From: Thermoflexales bacterium
Lineage (GTDB): Bacteria; Chloroflexota; Anaerolineae; J036; Brachytrichaceae
DNA length: 64,000 nt
Assembly: GCA_025056965.1 (NCBI GenBank)
Contig: JANWVF010000152.1
Coordinates: forward strand, 1 to 64,000
Direction: 5' to 3'
A program made the position numbers and the translations under genes. The first letter of the stretch is position 1, and each line of letters opens with the position of its first letter. Positions 27,656-36,839 of this stretch are shown here, in pieces. The notes below the pieces were generated by a model. That model was not told where the DNA came from and made no database searches. It was given only the letters and a program-made list of their open reading frames with translations.

Positions 27656-28303
27656 TTACCACTGACCCTCGAATCGCTCTTCATGCCATACGCGGGCAAT
27701 GTTATGGTAGCCCGCCTGTTCCCAGAAGCCCGGTCGGTCGGTCTGGGTGAACTCCAGCGCGCGCAGCCACTTGCCGCCCTTCCAGAAGTAGCGCGTGTCC
27801 GGGTCTCTGGCGTTCTCCTTGGTTGCCCCCACCACCACACGCAGCGGATAGCCATGGTCTGGGTCGAGGGGCTTGCCGTCGTACTCGATCGCCAACAATG
27901 TCGTGGGCTTCATGAAGTGCTGCAAGTCGAGGTTGGTTGTGAAGCCATATTCGCAGTGCTCGATGACGAAGCGCGCCGTGGGCTTGAGCTTGATGATGCC
28001 CTGCTCGATCAAGTCCGGCAGCCACACCCCCTTCCACCTCGTGTCGAACTTGCTCCAGCGCGTGACGCAGTGGATGTCCATGGTGACTTCGCGCATCGGT
28101 AGCTTGAGGAACTCCTCCCAGGTCCACTGCTTGGGTTCCTCGACCTCGCCGTAGATGCGGAAGGTCCACTTGGACATGTCGTAGCGCGGCACCGGGCCGT
28201 AGTGCAGCACGGGGAACTTCTCGGTCAGCGATTGGCCGGGCGGCAATCGCCCCATGGTCTTAATCTCGTTTTCGCGCTCTTTGCGCGGGTTAAAAAGGTT
28301 CAT
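27656..28303 (-). CDS. Sulfite-oxidase-like molybdopterin-dependent oxidoreductase
   Basis: A 215-residue molybdopterin-binding domain of the SuoX/YedY superfamily. The Mo-ligating Cys is in DIHCVTRWSKFDTRWKGV (about residue 79). Downstream segments HPxxT-like and GYPLRVVVGATKENARD match the family. No Tat or other signal sequence is seen and no transmembrane helix, so this is a cytoplasmic member of about the normal length. The physiological substrate is unknown. GAGGAGAGG precedes the start. Confidence 0.88.
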   Translation of the reverse strand: MNLFNPRKERENEIKTMGRLPPGQSLTEKFPVLHYGPVPRYDMSKWTFRIYGEVEEPKQWTWEEFLKLPMREVTMDIHCVTRWSKFDTRWKGVWLPDLIEQGIIKLKPTARFVIEHCEYGFTTNLDLQHFMKPTTLLAIEYDGKPLDPDHGYPLRVVVGATKENARDPDTRYFWKGGKWLRALEFTQTDRPGFWEQAGYHNIARVWHEERFEGQW

Positions 28304-28376
28304 AGCCTCTCCTCACACTCCAGAGATTAGCATTCGGACTGACGGCGCGCCATCGAGCATACTCGACGCGGCGCGC

Positions 28377-29660
28377 TTACGGCGAGCGCTTGAGCGACGG
28401 CGCAGTCGGCTCTTCGCGCTCGCGCATGGGCGGCATGTCGGGCGATCGCGCGCTGCGCGTTGGCTGCGCCGTCATCGGTTCGACCAGCTCCTCTGGCCGA
28501 TCGGATGCCTCCGGCAGTCCTTCGGCCTTGCGACGCCGCGGCAGGTAGAAGTCGAAGACGAGCGCATACACGGCACCGACGAACGGCACACCGAAGATCA
28601 CACCCCAGAAGCCGAGCAGCTGCACCCCGACGCTAATAGCCAACAGCGCGACCAGGCCGGGCACGCCGACCATGTCCTTCATCAAGCGCGGCATGACGCC
28701 ATAGGCGATGAACTGATCGAAGGCAAACATCAGCAGCGTCACCGGCAGCGCAGCATCCGAGTTAACGATCAACGCCACGATGATCGCAAAAGCGATGCCG
28801 ATCGGTCCGCCGATCAGCGGCACGAACGACGACAGCGCAAAGACGATAGCCACGACCACGCCGAACTTGACCTGGAACAGGCCGAAGACGATGAGCGTGA
28901 ACAAGCCACGCAACACCGCGCCGATGAACTGGCCGCGCAAATAGCCGCTGAAGGCGCGATCCACCGCCGCTAACATCGCTTTCGCCGTCTCGTGAGTGCG
29001 CCGTGGCAACACCATGAAGAGCTGACGGATCAGCAAGCGATCTTCAACCACGATGTAGAGGCTGAGGATGAGCACCAGAAAGAATTGACCGATGAAACCA
29101 GCAGTCAACGCAGCGACGTTCAGCACCTGCGCCGCGGCGATGCCGGCGGCTTGCGTCACCGCACCGGGGATGTTCTGACTGGCGATGAACTGTTCCAGCG
29201 CCGCCGGATCAAGCCCGAAACGCTCGGCGAAACCGACCCAGAATTCGGCCAGCAGCCCGGGCAGGGTAGCGGCAAAGCCCGGAATTCGACTGATCAGTTC
29301 GGACGCTTGCGGAATGATCGTCACCGTGGCGATGGTCACGCCGCCGATCAGAGCAACGAGAAAGATCACATACGCGACGATGACGGCCACCGACATCGGC
29401 AGCCGAATGAGACGAAGCTTGTCGGCCGGCAACGCCGGATAGTGCTGCGCCAGCCACGTGATCACAATCGGCGGGATGATGCCCGACTGTAGATGGACGA
29501 CGAGAGGTCGGATGAGAAAGGCCACGAACCAGGCAGCGACGATGGTCGAGAGCACGCCGCCGATGAACTGCCCGAACATCCACACGCGCTCGGCGATGAA
29601 CAGCAGCAGCGCGATGATCGCGAGGATCAACGCAATGCGGATCAGGCGAGAGTGTCCCAT
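28377..29660 (-). CDS. AI-2E family transporter
   Basis: A 427-residue membrane protein with the AI-2E layout: two N-terminal helices, a soluble loop, then a bundle of helices including the conserved GQFIGAVLRGLFTLIVFG and SFVPLIGGPIGIAFAII segments. Members export autoinducer-2 or other small solutes or exchange ions; the cargo is not decided by sequence. The C-terminus is a long Pro/Arg/Glu-rich tail (about residues 385-427), absent from many members. Confidence 0.85.
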   Translation of the reverse strand: MGHSRLIRIALILAIIALLLFIAERVWMFGQFIGGVLSTIVAAWFVAFLIRPLVVHLQSGIIPPIVITWLAQHYPALPADKLRLIRLPMSVAVIVAYVIFLVALIGGVTIATVTIIPQASELISRIPGFAATLPGLLAEFWVGFAERFGLDPAALEQFIASQNIPGAVTQAAGIAAAQVLNVAALTAGFIGQFFLVLILSLYIVVEDRLLIRQLFMVLPRRTHETAKAMLAAVDRAFSGYLRGQFIGAVLRGLFTLIVFGLFQVKFGVVVAIVFALSSFVPLIGGPIGIAFAIIVALIVNSDAALPVTLLMFAFDQFIAYGVMPRLMKDMVGVPGLVALLAISVGVQLLGFWGVIFGVPFVGAVYALVFDFYLPRRRKAEGLPEASDRPEELVEPMTAQPTRSARSPDMPPMREREEPTAPSLKRSP

Positions 29661-29667
29661 CGCATCA

Positions 29668-30753
29668 TCAGACGACGGCGCCTCGGAGCAGGGCCAGCTC
29701 GGAGCTAAACCCCGGCCCTAGCGCGCCCATCAAGGCATGTTCTCCCGGCGCAACACGATCGGCATGCAGCACGCGCTGCAAGACAAAGAGCACCGTCGGC
29801 GAACTCATGTTGCCGCACTCATATAAGACATCGCTCGACGACTGCAAGGCGGCTTCGCTTAACTCGAACGCTTCGTGGTAGGCGTCAATGACGCGCGCAC
29901 CGCCGGGGTGAAGGACGTAGTGGGACAGGTGGCTTAAGTTTAGTCGGCATTCGTTCAGGAAGTCCTCCACTACCGGTCTCATGTCGCGCGCGATGCGCGC
30001 CGGAATCTCCGGCGCGAAGACCACCGAGAAACCGGTGTCTACGATATCCCAGCCCATCACGTGTTCCGAGTTGGGGAAGATATAAGAGTGAGAAGCGACA
30101 TACTGCAGCGCGACCTTGCCGGTCCGCCCGGCGCGTCGCATCCAGTCCGCGCCGCCGATCAAGGCAGCTGCCGCGCCATCGGCGAAGATCGCCGTGGCCA
30201 CAAAGTTCTTCTTCGAGAAGTCATGGAACTGGAACGTAATGCTACAGGTCTCCACCGACACCAGCAGCGCCAGTTTGTCGGGATAAGCGCGCACGAACTC
30301 GGCGGCTCGCGCTAGGCCGGCGACGCCGCCGGCACAACCCAGACCCCATACCGGCAGTCGTTTAGCGTCGGGGCGCATGCCCAGCTTGGCGATCAGCCGC
30401 GCATCCATGCTAGGCGTCGCCAGCCCGGTCGTCGAGACGAAGACGATGAAGTCCACCTCATGCGGCGCGACGCCGGAGCAATCGAAGGCTTGCCGCGCAG
30501 CCGCTATGCCGAGTGCCTCGGCGCTGCAGATATACAGATCGTTGCGCTCTTTCAGGCTATGGTGAGGCGTAGAGAACCATTCGAGCGGGGCGACGAAGTG
30601 GCGTTTGGCGATGCGCGCGTTGGTGAAGATGCTCATCAATTGGCCGTGGCGCGCAAGCCGGCCTTCAAAGTGGCGCAACGAAAAGGCCGCAGCTTCTTCC
30701 TGGGTTACAACATAGGGGGGGAGCGCCGTGCCAACGGACAGAAGATAGGCCAT
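29668..30753 (-). CDS. Type III polyketide synthase
   Basis: Chalcone/stilbene-synthase-like enzyme of 361 aa. It condenses malonyl-CoA onto a starter acyl-CoA to form alkylpyrones, resorcinols or phloroglucinol-type products. The catalytic triad is visible: Cys140 in GLGCAGGVAGLARAAE, His282 in LHPGGARV and Asn315 in CGNMSSPT. The product is unknown. A usual neighbour (a membrane methyltransferase or cytochrome P450) is not seen. It follows mutS2 in the same direction with a short gap, and precedes the AI-2E gene by 7 bp. Confidence 0.9.
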   Translation of the reverse strand: MAYLLSVGTALPPYVVTQEEAAAFSLRHFEGRLARHGQLMSIFTNARIAKRHFVAPLEWFSTPHHSLKERNDLYICSAEALGIAAARQAFDCSGVAPHEVDFIVFVSTTGLATPSMDARLIAKLGMRPDAKRLPVWGLGCAGGVAGLARAAEFVRAYPDKLALLVSVETCSITFQFHDFSKKNFVATAIFADGAAAALIGGADWMRRAGRTGKVALQYVASHSYIFPNSEHVMGWDIVDTGFSVVFAPEIPARIARDMRPVVEDFLNECRLNLSHLSHYVLHPGGARVIDAYHEAFELSEAALQSSSDVLYECGNMSSPTVLFVLQRVLHADRVAPGEHALMGALGPGFSSELALLRGAVV

Positions 30754-30779
30754 CGCTATGATAACTTCACATCACACCA

Positions 30780-33173
30780 CTACATCGCTTTCAGCTTCAC
30801 CACCGTCACGCCGTCGCCTCCTTCACCCTCTAGACCGGTTTCAAATGACTGCACTGCGGGGTCTAGTTTGATCGCATCGCGAATGGCGCGGCGCAAAGCA
30901 CCCGTCCCCTTGCCGTGGATCAAGCGCACGAACGGCAAACCGGCCCGCCATGCGCGGTCCAGGTAGTCGCGCACGCGAGCCACACCTTCTTCGGCCGTTA
31001 GGCCGCGCAGATCAAGTTCAAGCGGGGGCGGCGCAACGCGTGGCAGCGCGACGAGGCCATCGTACGCCTCACGCTGAGCCTTGCGCAGCAACTCGCCCTT
31101 GCTCACGCGCTCCAAGTCGTCTAGGCGCGCGCGCATGCGCATGCGGCCGATTTGTATGTCGGCCTCTTCGCCGTCCACTGCGTTCACTTCGGCGGTCGCG
31201 CCAAGTGACCTGACGCGCACGACGTCGCCGGGCTGAATGCCGCGCCTGCGCTGTGGCGCGCGCGGCAGCGGCTTCGGCTTGTGCGCCGCGGCTGCTTCGG
31301 CCAGACCCTCAATCTCTTGCTCGATGCGCTTTACTTCATCGAGAGAGCCGCCGGCGGCCACGATGCGATTGCGCAGGCGACGTATCTCAGCCCTCAGGTG
31401 TTCGGTCTCGCGCAGGGCCTCTTCTCGCGCCTGCTCGATCAGCGCCTTACGTTCGTCCTCGATCGCATTCAGGCGAGCGCGAATACGCGCGGCATCGGCT
31501 TCAGCCGCCTGCTGCGCGTCACGCGCCGCTTCGAGCGCGCGCTCGGCTTGCTGCTGCAACCGACCGATCTCGGCCAACATGTCTTCCGACCGGGCGATAT
31601 TCGCGTCTAGATAACGTCGTGCCGCGGACACAATCTCGTCGGGCACGCCGAGCCGCTGCGCAATGGCAAACGCGTTCGACCGACCGGGCAGGCCGATGGA
31701 CAACCGATACAGCGGGCGCAGCGTCTCATAGTCAAAAGCGACGTTCGCGTTGGCCGCGCCCGGCGTCACAGATGCCCAGGCTTTGAGCTCGGGATAGTGC
31801 GTGGCCACGACGCACAGCGCGCCGGCTTGCAGCAGGTACTCCAAGATCGCGCGTGCCAGAGCCGCGCCTTCCGCCGGGTCGGTGCCGGCGCCTAATTCAT
31901 CCAGCAGCACCAACGTGCGCTCGTTTACCTGTTCCAAAAATGAGCGCAGGTTGGTCAGGTGCGCGCTGAATGTCGAAAGGCTCTGCTCGATGGACTGCTC
32001 GTCACCGATGTCGGCGTAGATCGCCTCGAAGACGGGCATGCGCGCGCTTTTGCAGGGAAGATGCAGGCCGCACTGCGCCATCAGTGCCAGCAGGCCGATC
32101 GTTTTGAGCGCGACGGTTTTGCCGCCGGTGTTCGGCCCGGTGATAACCAGGACTCGGACGCCTTCAGGCAGCGTCACGTCAATCGGCGTCACCGTATCGG
32201 GGTTCAACAGCGGATGTCGCGCCTGGATGATGGTGATACGCCCTTCCGATGAACTGGCCACCGCGCCGTTGGCACTCGACTTCGCCCATCGCTCGATGTG
32301 CGGCTTGACGCTGCGCGTCGCCTCGGCATATTTGGCCTTGGCCAACGCGAGATCGAAGCGCGCAATTGCCTCAACCGTGCGCACGATGCTCTCCGCTTCG
32401 GCGCCAACCCGGCCGGACAATGCGGTCAAGATGCGGCGCACTTCGCGTTCCTCGGCCAGTTGCAGTTCGCGCCACTCGTTGTTGAGCTCGAGCGTAGCCA
32501 ACGGCTCGACGAACAGCGTCATGCCGCTCGCGCTTTGATCATGTACGACGCCGGGGATGCGTCCCTTGAAATCGGCTTTAATCGGGATGACGTAGCGGCC
32601 GCCGCGCTGGGTGATGATCGCTTCCTGCAAATACGGCGCGTTAGCAACATCGGTGACCATGCGCTGTAGCTTGGCCAGCAGCCGATCATGCACCATGCGC
32701 ACCTCGCGACGAATAGCAGCCAGTTCCGGCGAAGCCGTATCGCGCACCTCGCCGCCGTCATCAATGCAGCGATTGATCTCAGCTACGAGCGCACCACTCG
32801 GTTCGATGGCGTTCGTGATTGCTGTGAGCTGCGGGTAAAGCGCGCCGAGACGCGACAAGGCGCGCTGGATGTTGCGCCCGCTCAATAGCGTATCGCGGAT
32901 TTCCAGGAGAGTCTGCGGCTCGAGCACACCGCCACGCGCGGCCAATCGCACCGGCTCGCGCACGTCGCGCGCCGCGCCCACGCCGAGTTGATCTTGCTTG
33001 CTAAGCACGTCGCGCGCCTCACTTGTCTCGTTCAGCCGGCGCTCTACTTCGGCCGGCTCTGTTGCCGGCTGCAGGCTGCGCGCCAGCGCAGCGCTTGCTG
33101 AAAACGAGCAGTAAGTCGCCAGGCGGTCGAGAATTTTCGGCAACTCGAGCGTGTGAAGGTGCTTAGCGATCAC
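30780..33173 (-). CDS. mutS2: Endonuclease MutS2
   Basis: A MutS-family ATPase of 797 aa without the mismatch-recognition domain but with a C-terminal Smr nuclease domain. It has Walker A TGPNTGGKTVALKT, Walker B LVLLDELGAGTDPAEGAALA, a long coiled-coil region, and the Smr motifs LDLRGLT and HGKGTGALR at the end. MutS2 proteins suppress recombination and split collided ribosomes. The GTG at 33173 is preferred, giving the usual N-terminus VIAKHLHTLELPKIL. It has a TACAAT box ending exactly 6 nt upstream and no Shine-Dalgarno site. Confidence 0.93.
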   Translation of the reverse strand: MIAKHLHTLELPKILDRLATYCSFSASAALARSLQPATEPAEVERRLNETSEARDVLSKQDQLGVGAARDVREPVRLAARGGVLEPQTLLEIRDTLLSGRNIQRALSRLGALYPQLTAITNAIEPSGALVAEINRCIDDGGEVRDTASPELAAIRREVRMVHDRLLAKLQRMVTDVANAPYLQEAIITQRGGRYVIPIKADFKGRIPGVVHDQSASGMTLFVEPLATLELNNEWRELQLAEEREVRRILTALSGRVGAEAESIVRTVEAIARFDLALAKAKYAEATRSVKPHIERWAKSSANGAVASSSEGRITIIQARHPLLNPDTVTPIDVTLPEGVRVLVITGPNTGGKTVALKTIGLLALMAQCGLHLPCKSARMPVFEAIYADIGDEQSIEQSLSTFSAHLTNLRSFLEQVNERTLVLLDELGAGTDPAEGAALARAILEYLLQAGALCVVATHYPELKAWASVTPGAANANVAFDYETLRPLYRLSIGLPGRSNAFAIAQRLGVPDEIVSAARRYLDANIARSEDMLAEIGRLQQQAERALEAARDAQQAAEADAARIRARLNAIEDERKALIEQAREEALRETEHLRAEIRRLRNRIVAAGGSLDEVKRIEQEIEGLAEAAAAHKPKPLPRAPQRRRGIQPGDVVRVRSLGATAEVNAVDGEEADIQIGRMRMRARLDDLERVSKGELLRKAQREAYDGLVALPRVAPPPLELDLRGLTAEEGVARVRDYLDRAWRAGLPFVRLIHGKGTGALRRAIRDAIKLDPAVQSFETGLEGEGGDGVTVVKLKAM

Positions 33174-33179
33174 GCTGGG

Positions 33180-33185
33180 ATTGTA
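33180..33185 (-). promoter_or_regulatory. -10-like box 6 nt before the mutS2 GTG (leaderless candidate)
   Basis: TACAAT on the minus strand ends 6 nt before the GTG at 33173. This is where a -10 element of a leaderless mRNA would sit. No Shine-Dalgarno motif is present. Confidence 0.55.
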
Positions 33186-33249
33186 GCATTCGCCCCCACC
33201 GTGCCGCTGAAGGTCGCTTCGAGTAGGGCTTTCGGATGAAGGCCGGTCG

Positions 33250-34182
33250 CTACGGCGAAGTTTTGCGGACAATCAAGCGCGCTGCGGCCAAATCCCATAG
33301 CGCATGGCCGACGCTCTTGAAGACGATCGGCGCAGGTGGCGCTGAATCCGACATCGCCTGCGGCGCCTTCGTGATGGCTTCTTCTAACGGCGCCACGCGA
33401 GACCAATCAATGCCAGCTTGGATGAGATCACCGGCTTCGGCGCGCGCGCCCTCCAGCGTATCTACGAAGACTCGTGCGCGGCGCACGAGCTCGGCGGGCA
33501 ACTCGGCCATCTCATGCGAATAAGCGCCGACGGCAATCACAAGCGCATCTTCGCGCACGCGATCCACGAGCACGGGGCGCCGGCTGGTCGTGGCCGTCAC
33601 GATGATGCCGCAGGTCGGCAGCATGTCGCTGATCGTTCCGATCGCCTGCGCGTTGATGCCGAGCATGCGCCCGTGGTGCGCTAACGCCTCAGCATCGGCG
33701 AAGGTGCGTGAGAAGATGAAGGCATCGCAGGCCGGCAGCCACTGACCAAGAGCTTCGAGGTGCGCTTTGCCCTGCACGCCGGCGCCGATGATCAGCAGCG
33801 GGCCGCGCTTGGCCTCTGCGGACGCGAGCGTCTGTGCTGCGAGCAGCGAGAGCGCCGCCGTGCGCCGAGCCGTGACCGCTCGACCGTCAAGGATCATCAA
33901 GTGTTCGCCAGTGTGTGCGTTCATCACCACCACCTCGCCGTGGATGCTCGGTAGGCCGCGCTCGGCATTGCGCGGATGCACGGTGACGAGCTTGGTGATG
34001 GCGAGGTTCTGATCGGCGGCGGGCATGACGAGCAGCACGCCGCCATCGCCGATCGGCAAAGCCAACCGCTGAGGCGCCGCAGCGAGGCCGGCACGCTTGT
34101 CGTGCAGCACAGCGCGCAGCTCCTCGGCTAACTCCGAGTAGGGCAGGAGCTGATGGGTGATCGCAAAGTCGAAGATACGCAC
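33250..34182 (-). CDS. Ornithine cyclodeaminase / mu-crystallin family dehydrogenase
   Basis: An NAD(P)-binding protein of 310 aa. LIIGAGVQGKAHLEAL is the Rossmann motif, and MPAADQNLAITKLVTVHPRN and SIHGEVVVMNAHTGEHLMILDGRAVTARRTAA are family segments of OCD/mu-crystallin proteins. Members include ornithine cyclodeaminase, alanine dehydrogenase and ketimine reductases, and the sequence does not decide among them. The GTG at 34182 has a TACAAT box exactly 6 nt upstream, the same arrangement as mutS2. Divergent from the Trm112-like gene. Confidence 0.85.
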   Translation of the reverse strand: MRIFDFAITHQLLPYSELAEELRAVLHDKRAGLAAAPQRLALPIGDGGVLLVMPAADQNLAITKLVTVHPRNAERGLPSIHGEVVVMNAHTGEHLMILDGRAVTARRTAALSLLAAQTLASAEAKRGPLLIIGAGVQGKAHLEALGQWLPACDAFIFSRTFADAEALAHHGRMLGINAQAIGTISDMLPTCGIIVTATTSRRPVLVDRVREDALVIAVGAYSHEMAELPAELVRRARVFVDTLEGARAEAGDLIQAGIDWSRVAPLEEAITKAPQAMSDSAPPAPIVFKSVGHALWDLAAARLIVRKTSP

Positions 34183-34188
34183 ACGACG

Positions 34189-34194
34189 ATTGTA
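34189..34194 (-). promoter_or_regulatory. -10-like box 6 nt before the cyclodeaminase-family GTG (leaderless candidate)
   Basis: TACAAT on the minus strand ends 6 nt before GTG 34182, the same spacing as upstream of mutS2, with no Shine-Dalgarno site. Confidence 0.55.
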
Positions 34195-34223
34195 TGTTGC
34201 CGAGCACAAACGCGCAGCGCGAT

Positions 34224-34229
34224 TACAAT
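34224..34229 (+). promoter_or_regulatory. -10-like box 7 nt before the Trm112-like ATG
   Basis: TACAAT on the plus strand ends 7 nt before ATG 34237. It is divergent from the box at 34189-34194, so the 54-bp intergenic region would hold two overlapping, outward-facing leaderless promoters. Confidence 0.5.
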
Positions 34230-34236
34230 CGGATGC

Positions 34237-34485
34237 ATGGCATCACCGATCAGCCCTGAACTCCTAGAGATCCTGCGTTGTCCATACTGCGTGAGCACGT
34301 CCACCCGTCAACCGGGCGAGGATCCGGGCCGGCTCATTCTCTACAAGGATTGCTGGCTGATCGAGCCGGTCTACGGTCGCAAGTACCCGATCAAAGATGG
34401 CATTCCGATTATGTTGATCGAAGAGGGCGAGAAGTGGATGCACGTAAAGCCGGAGGACCTGCCCGTGCCACCCCCTGCCGATTGA
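34237..34485 (+). CDS. Trm112 / YcaR-like zinc-ribbon protein
   Basis: An 82-residue small protein with the Trm112-type layout: LEILRCPYC for the first Cys pair, a later single Cys in KDCWLIEP, and YPIKDGIPIMLIEEG, the conserved end of the domain. Bacterial members (YcaR type) commonly keep three Cys. Eukaryotic Trm112 activates methyltransferases; the bacterial role is unclear. It has no ribosome site but has a close -10-like box. Confidence 0.85.
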   Translation: MASPISPELLEILRCPYCVSTSTRQPGEDPGRLILYKDCWLIEPVYGRKYPIKDGIPIMLIEEGEKWMHVKPEDLPVPPPAD

Positions 34486-34518
34486 CGGTTGCTGGCGAGA
34501 CACGCACCGCATACGGCT

Positions 34519-34524
34519 TATAAC
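34519..34524 (+). promoter_or_regulatory. -10-like box 8 nt before the second OB-fold gene
   Basis: TATAAC ends 8 nt before ATG 34533, with no ribosome site in between. A very short leader or leaderless transcript is possible. Readthrough from the Trm112-like gene is the alternative. Confidence 0.35.
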
Positions 34525-34532
34525 GCTTCCCT

Positions 34533-35525
34533 ATGCGCTTGCTCAAAGCCCTCACGCTGCTGCTGGCTGCGAGCAGCGTCATTGCCCTCATCGTCGCCTC
34601 GCGCGCGACGCCGCGCCCGCTGACCACCATCGCCGCCGTGCAGCCGATGATGAACTTCGGCTACGTGCGCATCGAAGGCGTCGTGGTGGCCTTTCCCAGC
34701 TTGTCGGCGCAGGATAGGTTTCTCTCATTTCGCGTGTGGGACGCCAGCGGCGAGCTGCGCGTCTCGGCCTATCGCGCGGTCGTTGAGGAACTGATGGCCG
34801 ATCGGCGCATCCCCCTGCCCGGCGATCGCGTCCGCATCGAGGGCACGCTGCGCATCCGCGATGACGAGCCGTCGCTCATTTTGAACGCTGCCGAAGGCAT
34901 GACGATTGAAACACCTCCGGCAGCGGAGATTCGCCTTGAAGGGCTGCAAGCGAGGGCGCTCGGTGAGCGCGTGCATCTAGCCGCCCAAGTGCGTCACGTC
35001 CGCGATGTCGGTGGGCGACTGCGCATCGTCCACGTCCGCGATGGCAATGCAACTGCCGATGTGGTGCTTTCGCTCGATCTGCCGGCGCTCATCGCCTCGC
35101 CTCCGCTCAGCCCGGGCGAGTGGATCAGCATCACGGGCGCGGTGGGGGAATATCGAGGCGCGAAGCAAGTGTTGGCGTTGCACGTCGCCCCTTTGTCAGA
35201 AGCCACGCGGCCTGCGGCGGAGCACTTCCGACCGATTGCCGAGCTCGATGACCGCTTGATCGGCCGGTGGGTCGGCATCCGAGGCGTGGTGAGCGACCTT
35301 CGACCGTTCAGGCAAGGGATGCGCGTTGACGTGACCGATGCATCCGGCGCCTCGATCGTCGTCGTGCTGTTCGATTCGGTGTGGCAGCGGCTACCCTTCT
35401 CAATGACGCTCGACGTGAACGACCGCGTGCGCGTAGAGGGCGAGCTGACCGAGTATCGCGGACGGATCGAGCTGCTGCCCGAGCTGCCAACGGACGTGAG
35501 GCGCGAGCGAGACGGCGGCGCGTGA
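34533..35525 (+). CDS. Exported protein with OB-fold-like repeats (second copy)
   Basis: A 330-residue protein with a signal peptide or anchor at about 4-24, then OB-like units with the patterns WDASGELRVSAYRAV, RVRIEGTLRIRDDEPSLIL and TDASGASIVVVLFDSV followed by VRVEGELTEYRG. It has the same construction as the protein at 16581-17558 inside the complex I cluster: an N-terminal export signal and three units of the V-x-G-V plus D-x-S/T-G-x-I pattern. Function is unknown for both. It ends 10 bp before the convergent FecR-like gene. Confidence 0.65.
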   Translation: MRLLKALTLLLAASSVIALIVASRATPRPLTTIAAVQPMMNFGYVRIEGVVVAFPSLSAQDRFLSFRVWDASGELRVSAYRAVVEELMADRRIPLPGDRVRIEGTLRIRDDEPSLILNAAEGMTIETPPAAEIRLEGLQARALGERVHLAAQVRHVRDVGGRLRIVHVRDGNATADVVLSLDLPALIASPPLSPGEWISITGAVGEYRGAKQVLALHVAPLSEATRPAAEHFRPIAELDDRLIGRWVGIRGVVSDLRPFRQGMRVDVTDASGASIVVVLFDSVWQRLPFSMTLDVNDRVRVEGELTEYRGRIELLPELPTDVRRERDGGA

Positions 35526-35535
35526 AGCCGTTGCC

Positions 35536-36804
35536 TCAATTCAGCACGAGCAGCTCCACGGCGTGAATCTGCGTGCGCACGGCGTGGCCCTCAGCATAGA
35601 TTTTGACGGCCTCGATCGTTCGCACGTCGGGCAAATAGGGCAACAGGTTTTCCGATTCCCAGCGCATGCGCTGGCCGAGCGGCACCTTGATGTGCTTGCG
35701 CTGCGGATTGGTCAAGATGGCATCCGGCAAGATCAAAGCGCCCGGCTGCATCTGGGGGCTGCCGGCGGCGTAGAAGCCCTGAATCCATTCGCGCGCGCCA
35801 CCTTTGGAATCGCGCCAAGCGATGGAGACGAAAAGGGGACACTCACTCCCCACGCTGGCGCACACGGGCAACTCTTGAAAGAGAATCGCGAAGTCCAACA
35901 CCACGCGCAGATCACGCTGGCGACTCACCCCGGCATCCAGGGACTGGATGACGCCGGTGCGCCCCCAACCCAGGCCTTCTCCCATGCGCTCGAGGAGCAG
36001 CGACCGAGACTTGCCCTCCTCGACGATTCGCACTGTGCCCGGCGGCGCGCCGGACTGGGCGACCACCGCTTCCACCTGCCAAGCCGACGCAATGTCGTCT
36101 TGGAACCGTCCGTTGCGGATGAGATTGGCCGGCGGGGGTAACACGCCGGCGATGGCCGAATTCGTCACCGCCGTTCGTTGGCCGGACGACAAGTTGAGCG
36201 ACATGTCATCGCTGCGCGTCGCAACCGATGCACTGCCCTCGACTACCGTGAGCCACAGCGCATCGTTGGCACGCTCGATGACGTATACGCCGGGCATGGC
36301 GCTCGTCACGCTGCCGTAGTCACTGAGGACGCGCAGGTTAAGCTTGCGATCCGCCGCATGGGCCGTGGCTTGGATGCGCCCACCGGTTAAACGGAAGACG
36401 AATTCATCGCCCACGGCGCCGGCATGGAAGCGCGGAAGGCGCGCCCGTTCGACGCGCAGTTGCGTGTTGGGATACAACTGCACGGTCAACAACGGGCGCG
36501 CCGGAGATGAAGCGTTATCCAGCACGGTGAGCAGGCCGGTAGAGTCGGCCGCGAGCACGATTCGGCTCCCTTCGCTGATCTCATATCCGTCCAGCGACAC
36601 GACGCTAGGCGGGTCATCGTCGGTCTGCGTCGGTCGCCACACACTCATTTGGCCGGCCTGCAGCTTGACGTTGATCACCGCTTCGGAAGTTGCGGTGTTG
36701 TAAAAGGTTAGCGCGGCCGCCGGAATGCCGACGGCAAGCGCGCAGCACGTGAACAACGACGCAAACAGAACAAGCCACGCTGTTTGTTCGGGTGAGCGCT
36801 TCAC
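35536..36804 (-). CDS. Membrane-anchored FecR-domain-like protein
   Basis: A 422-residue protein with one N-terminal membrane helix (about 10-35), an exported FecR-like beta-rich region (about 40-215, including LSDYGSVTSAMPGVYVIE and VVEGSASVATRSDD), and a C-terminal carbohydrate-binding-like domain (from about 228: NLIRNGRFQDDIASAWQV, as in discoidin- or CBM-type modules). FecR proteins relay envelope signals to sigma factors in other bacteria, but no such partner is adjacent. Start GTG 36804 is used; TTG 36813 is an alternative. It follows the biotin carboxylase gene by 35 bp. Confidence 0.6.
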   Translation of the reverse strand: MKRSPEQTAWLVLFASLFTCCALAVGIPAAALTFYNTATSEAVINVKLQAGQMSVWRPTQTDDDPPSVVSLDGYEISEGSRIVLAADSTGLLTVLDNASSPARPLLTVQLYPNTQLRVERARLPRFHAGAVGDEFVFRLTGGRIQATAHAADRKLNLRVLSDYGSVTSAMPGVYVIERANDALWLTVVEGSASVATRSDDMSLNLSSGQRTAVTNSAIAGVLPPPANLIRNGRFQDDIASAWQVEAVVAQSGAPPGTVRIVEEGKSRSLLLERMGEGLGWGRTGVIQSLDAGVSRQRDLRVVLDFAILFQELPVCASVGSECPLFVSIAWRDSKGGAREWIQGFYAAGSPQMQPGALILPDAILTNPQRKHIKVPLGQRMRWESENLLPYLPDVRTIEAVKIYAEGHAVRTQIHAVELLVLN

Positions 36805-36839
36805 GGGCGTCAAAAGTCAGGGCCAGAAGGCAGCACGGC

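Noticed and set aside
34237-34485. Missing fourth zinc ligand in the Trm112-like protein as an anomaly
   Set aside because: Bacterial YcaR-type relatives also often have three Cys, so it is normal for the group.
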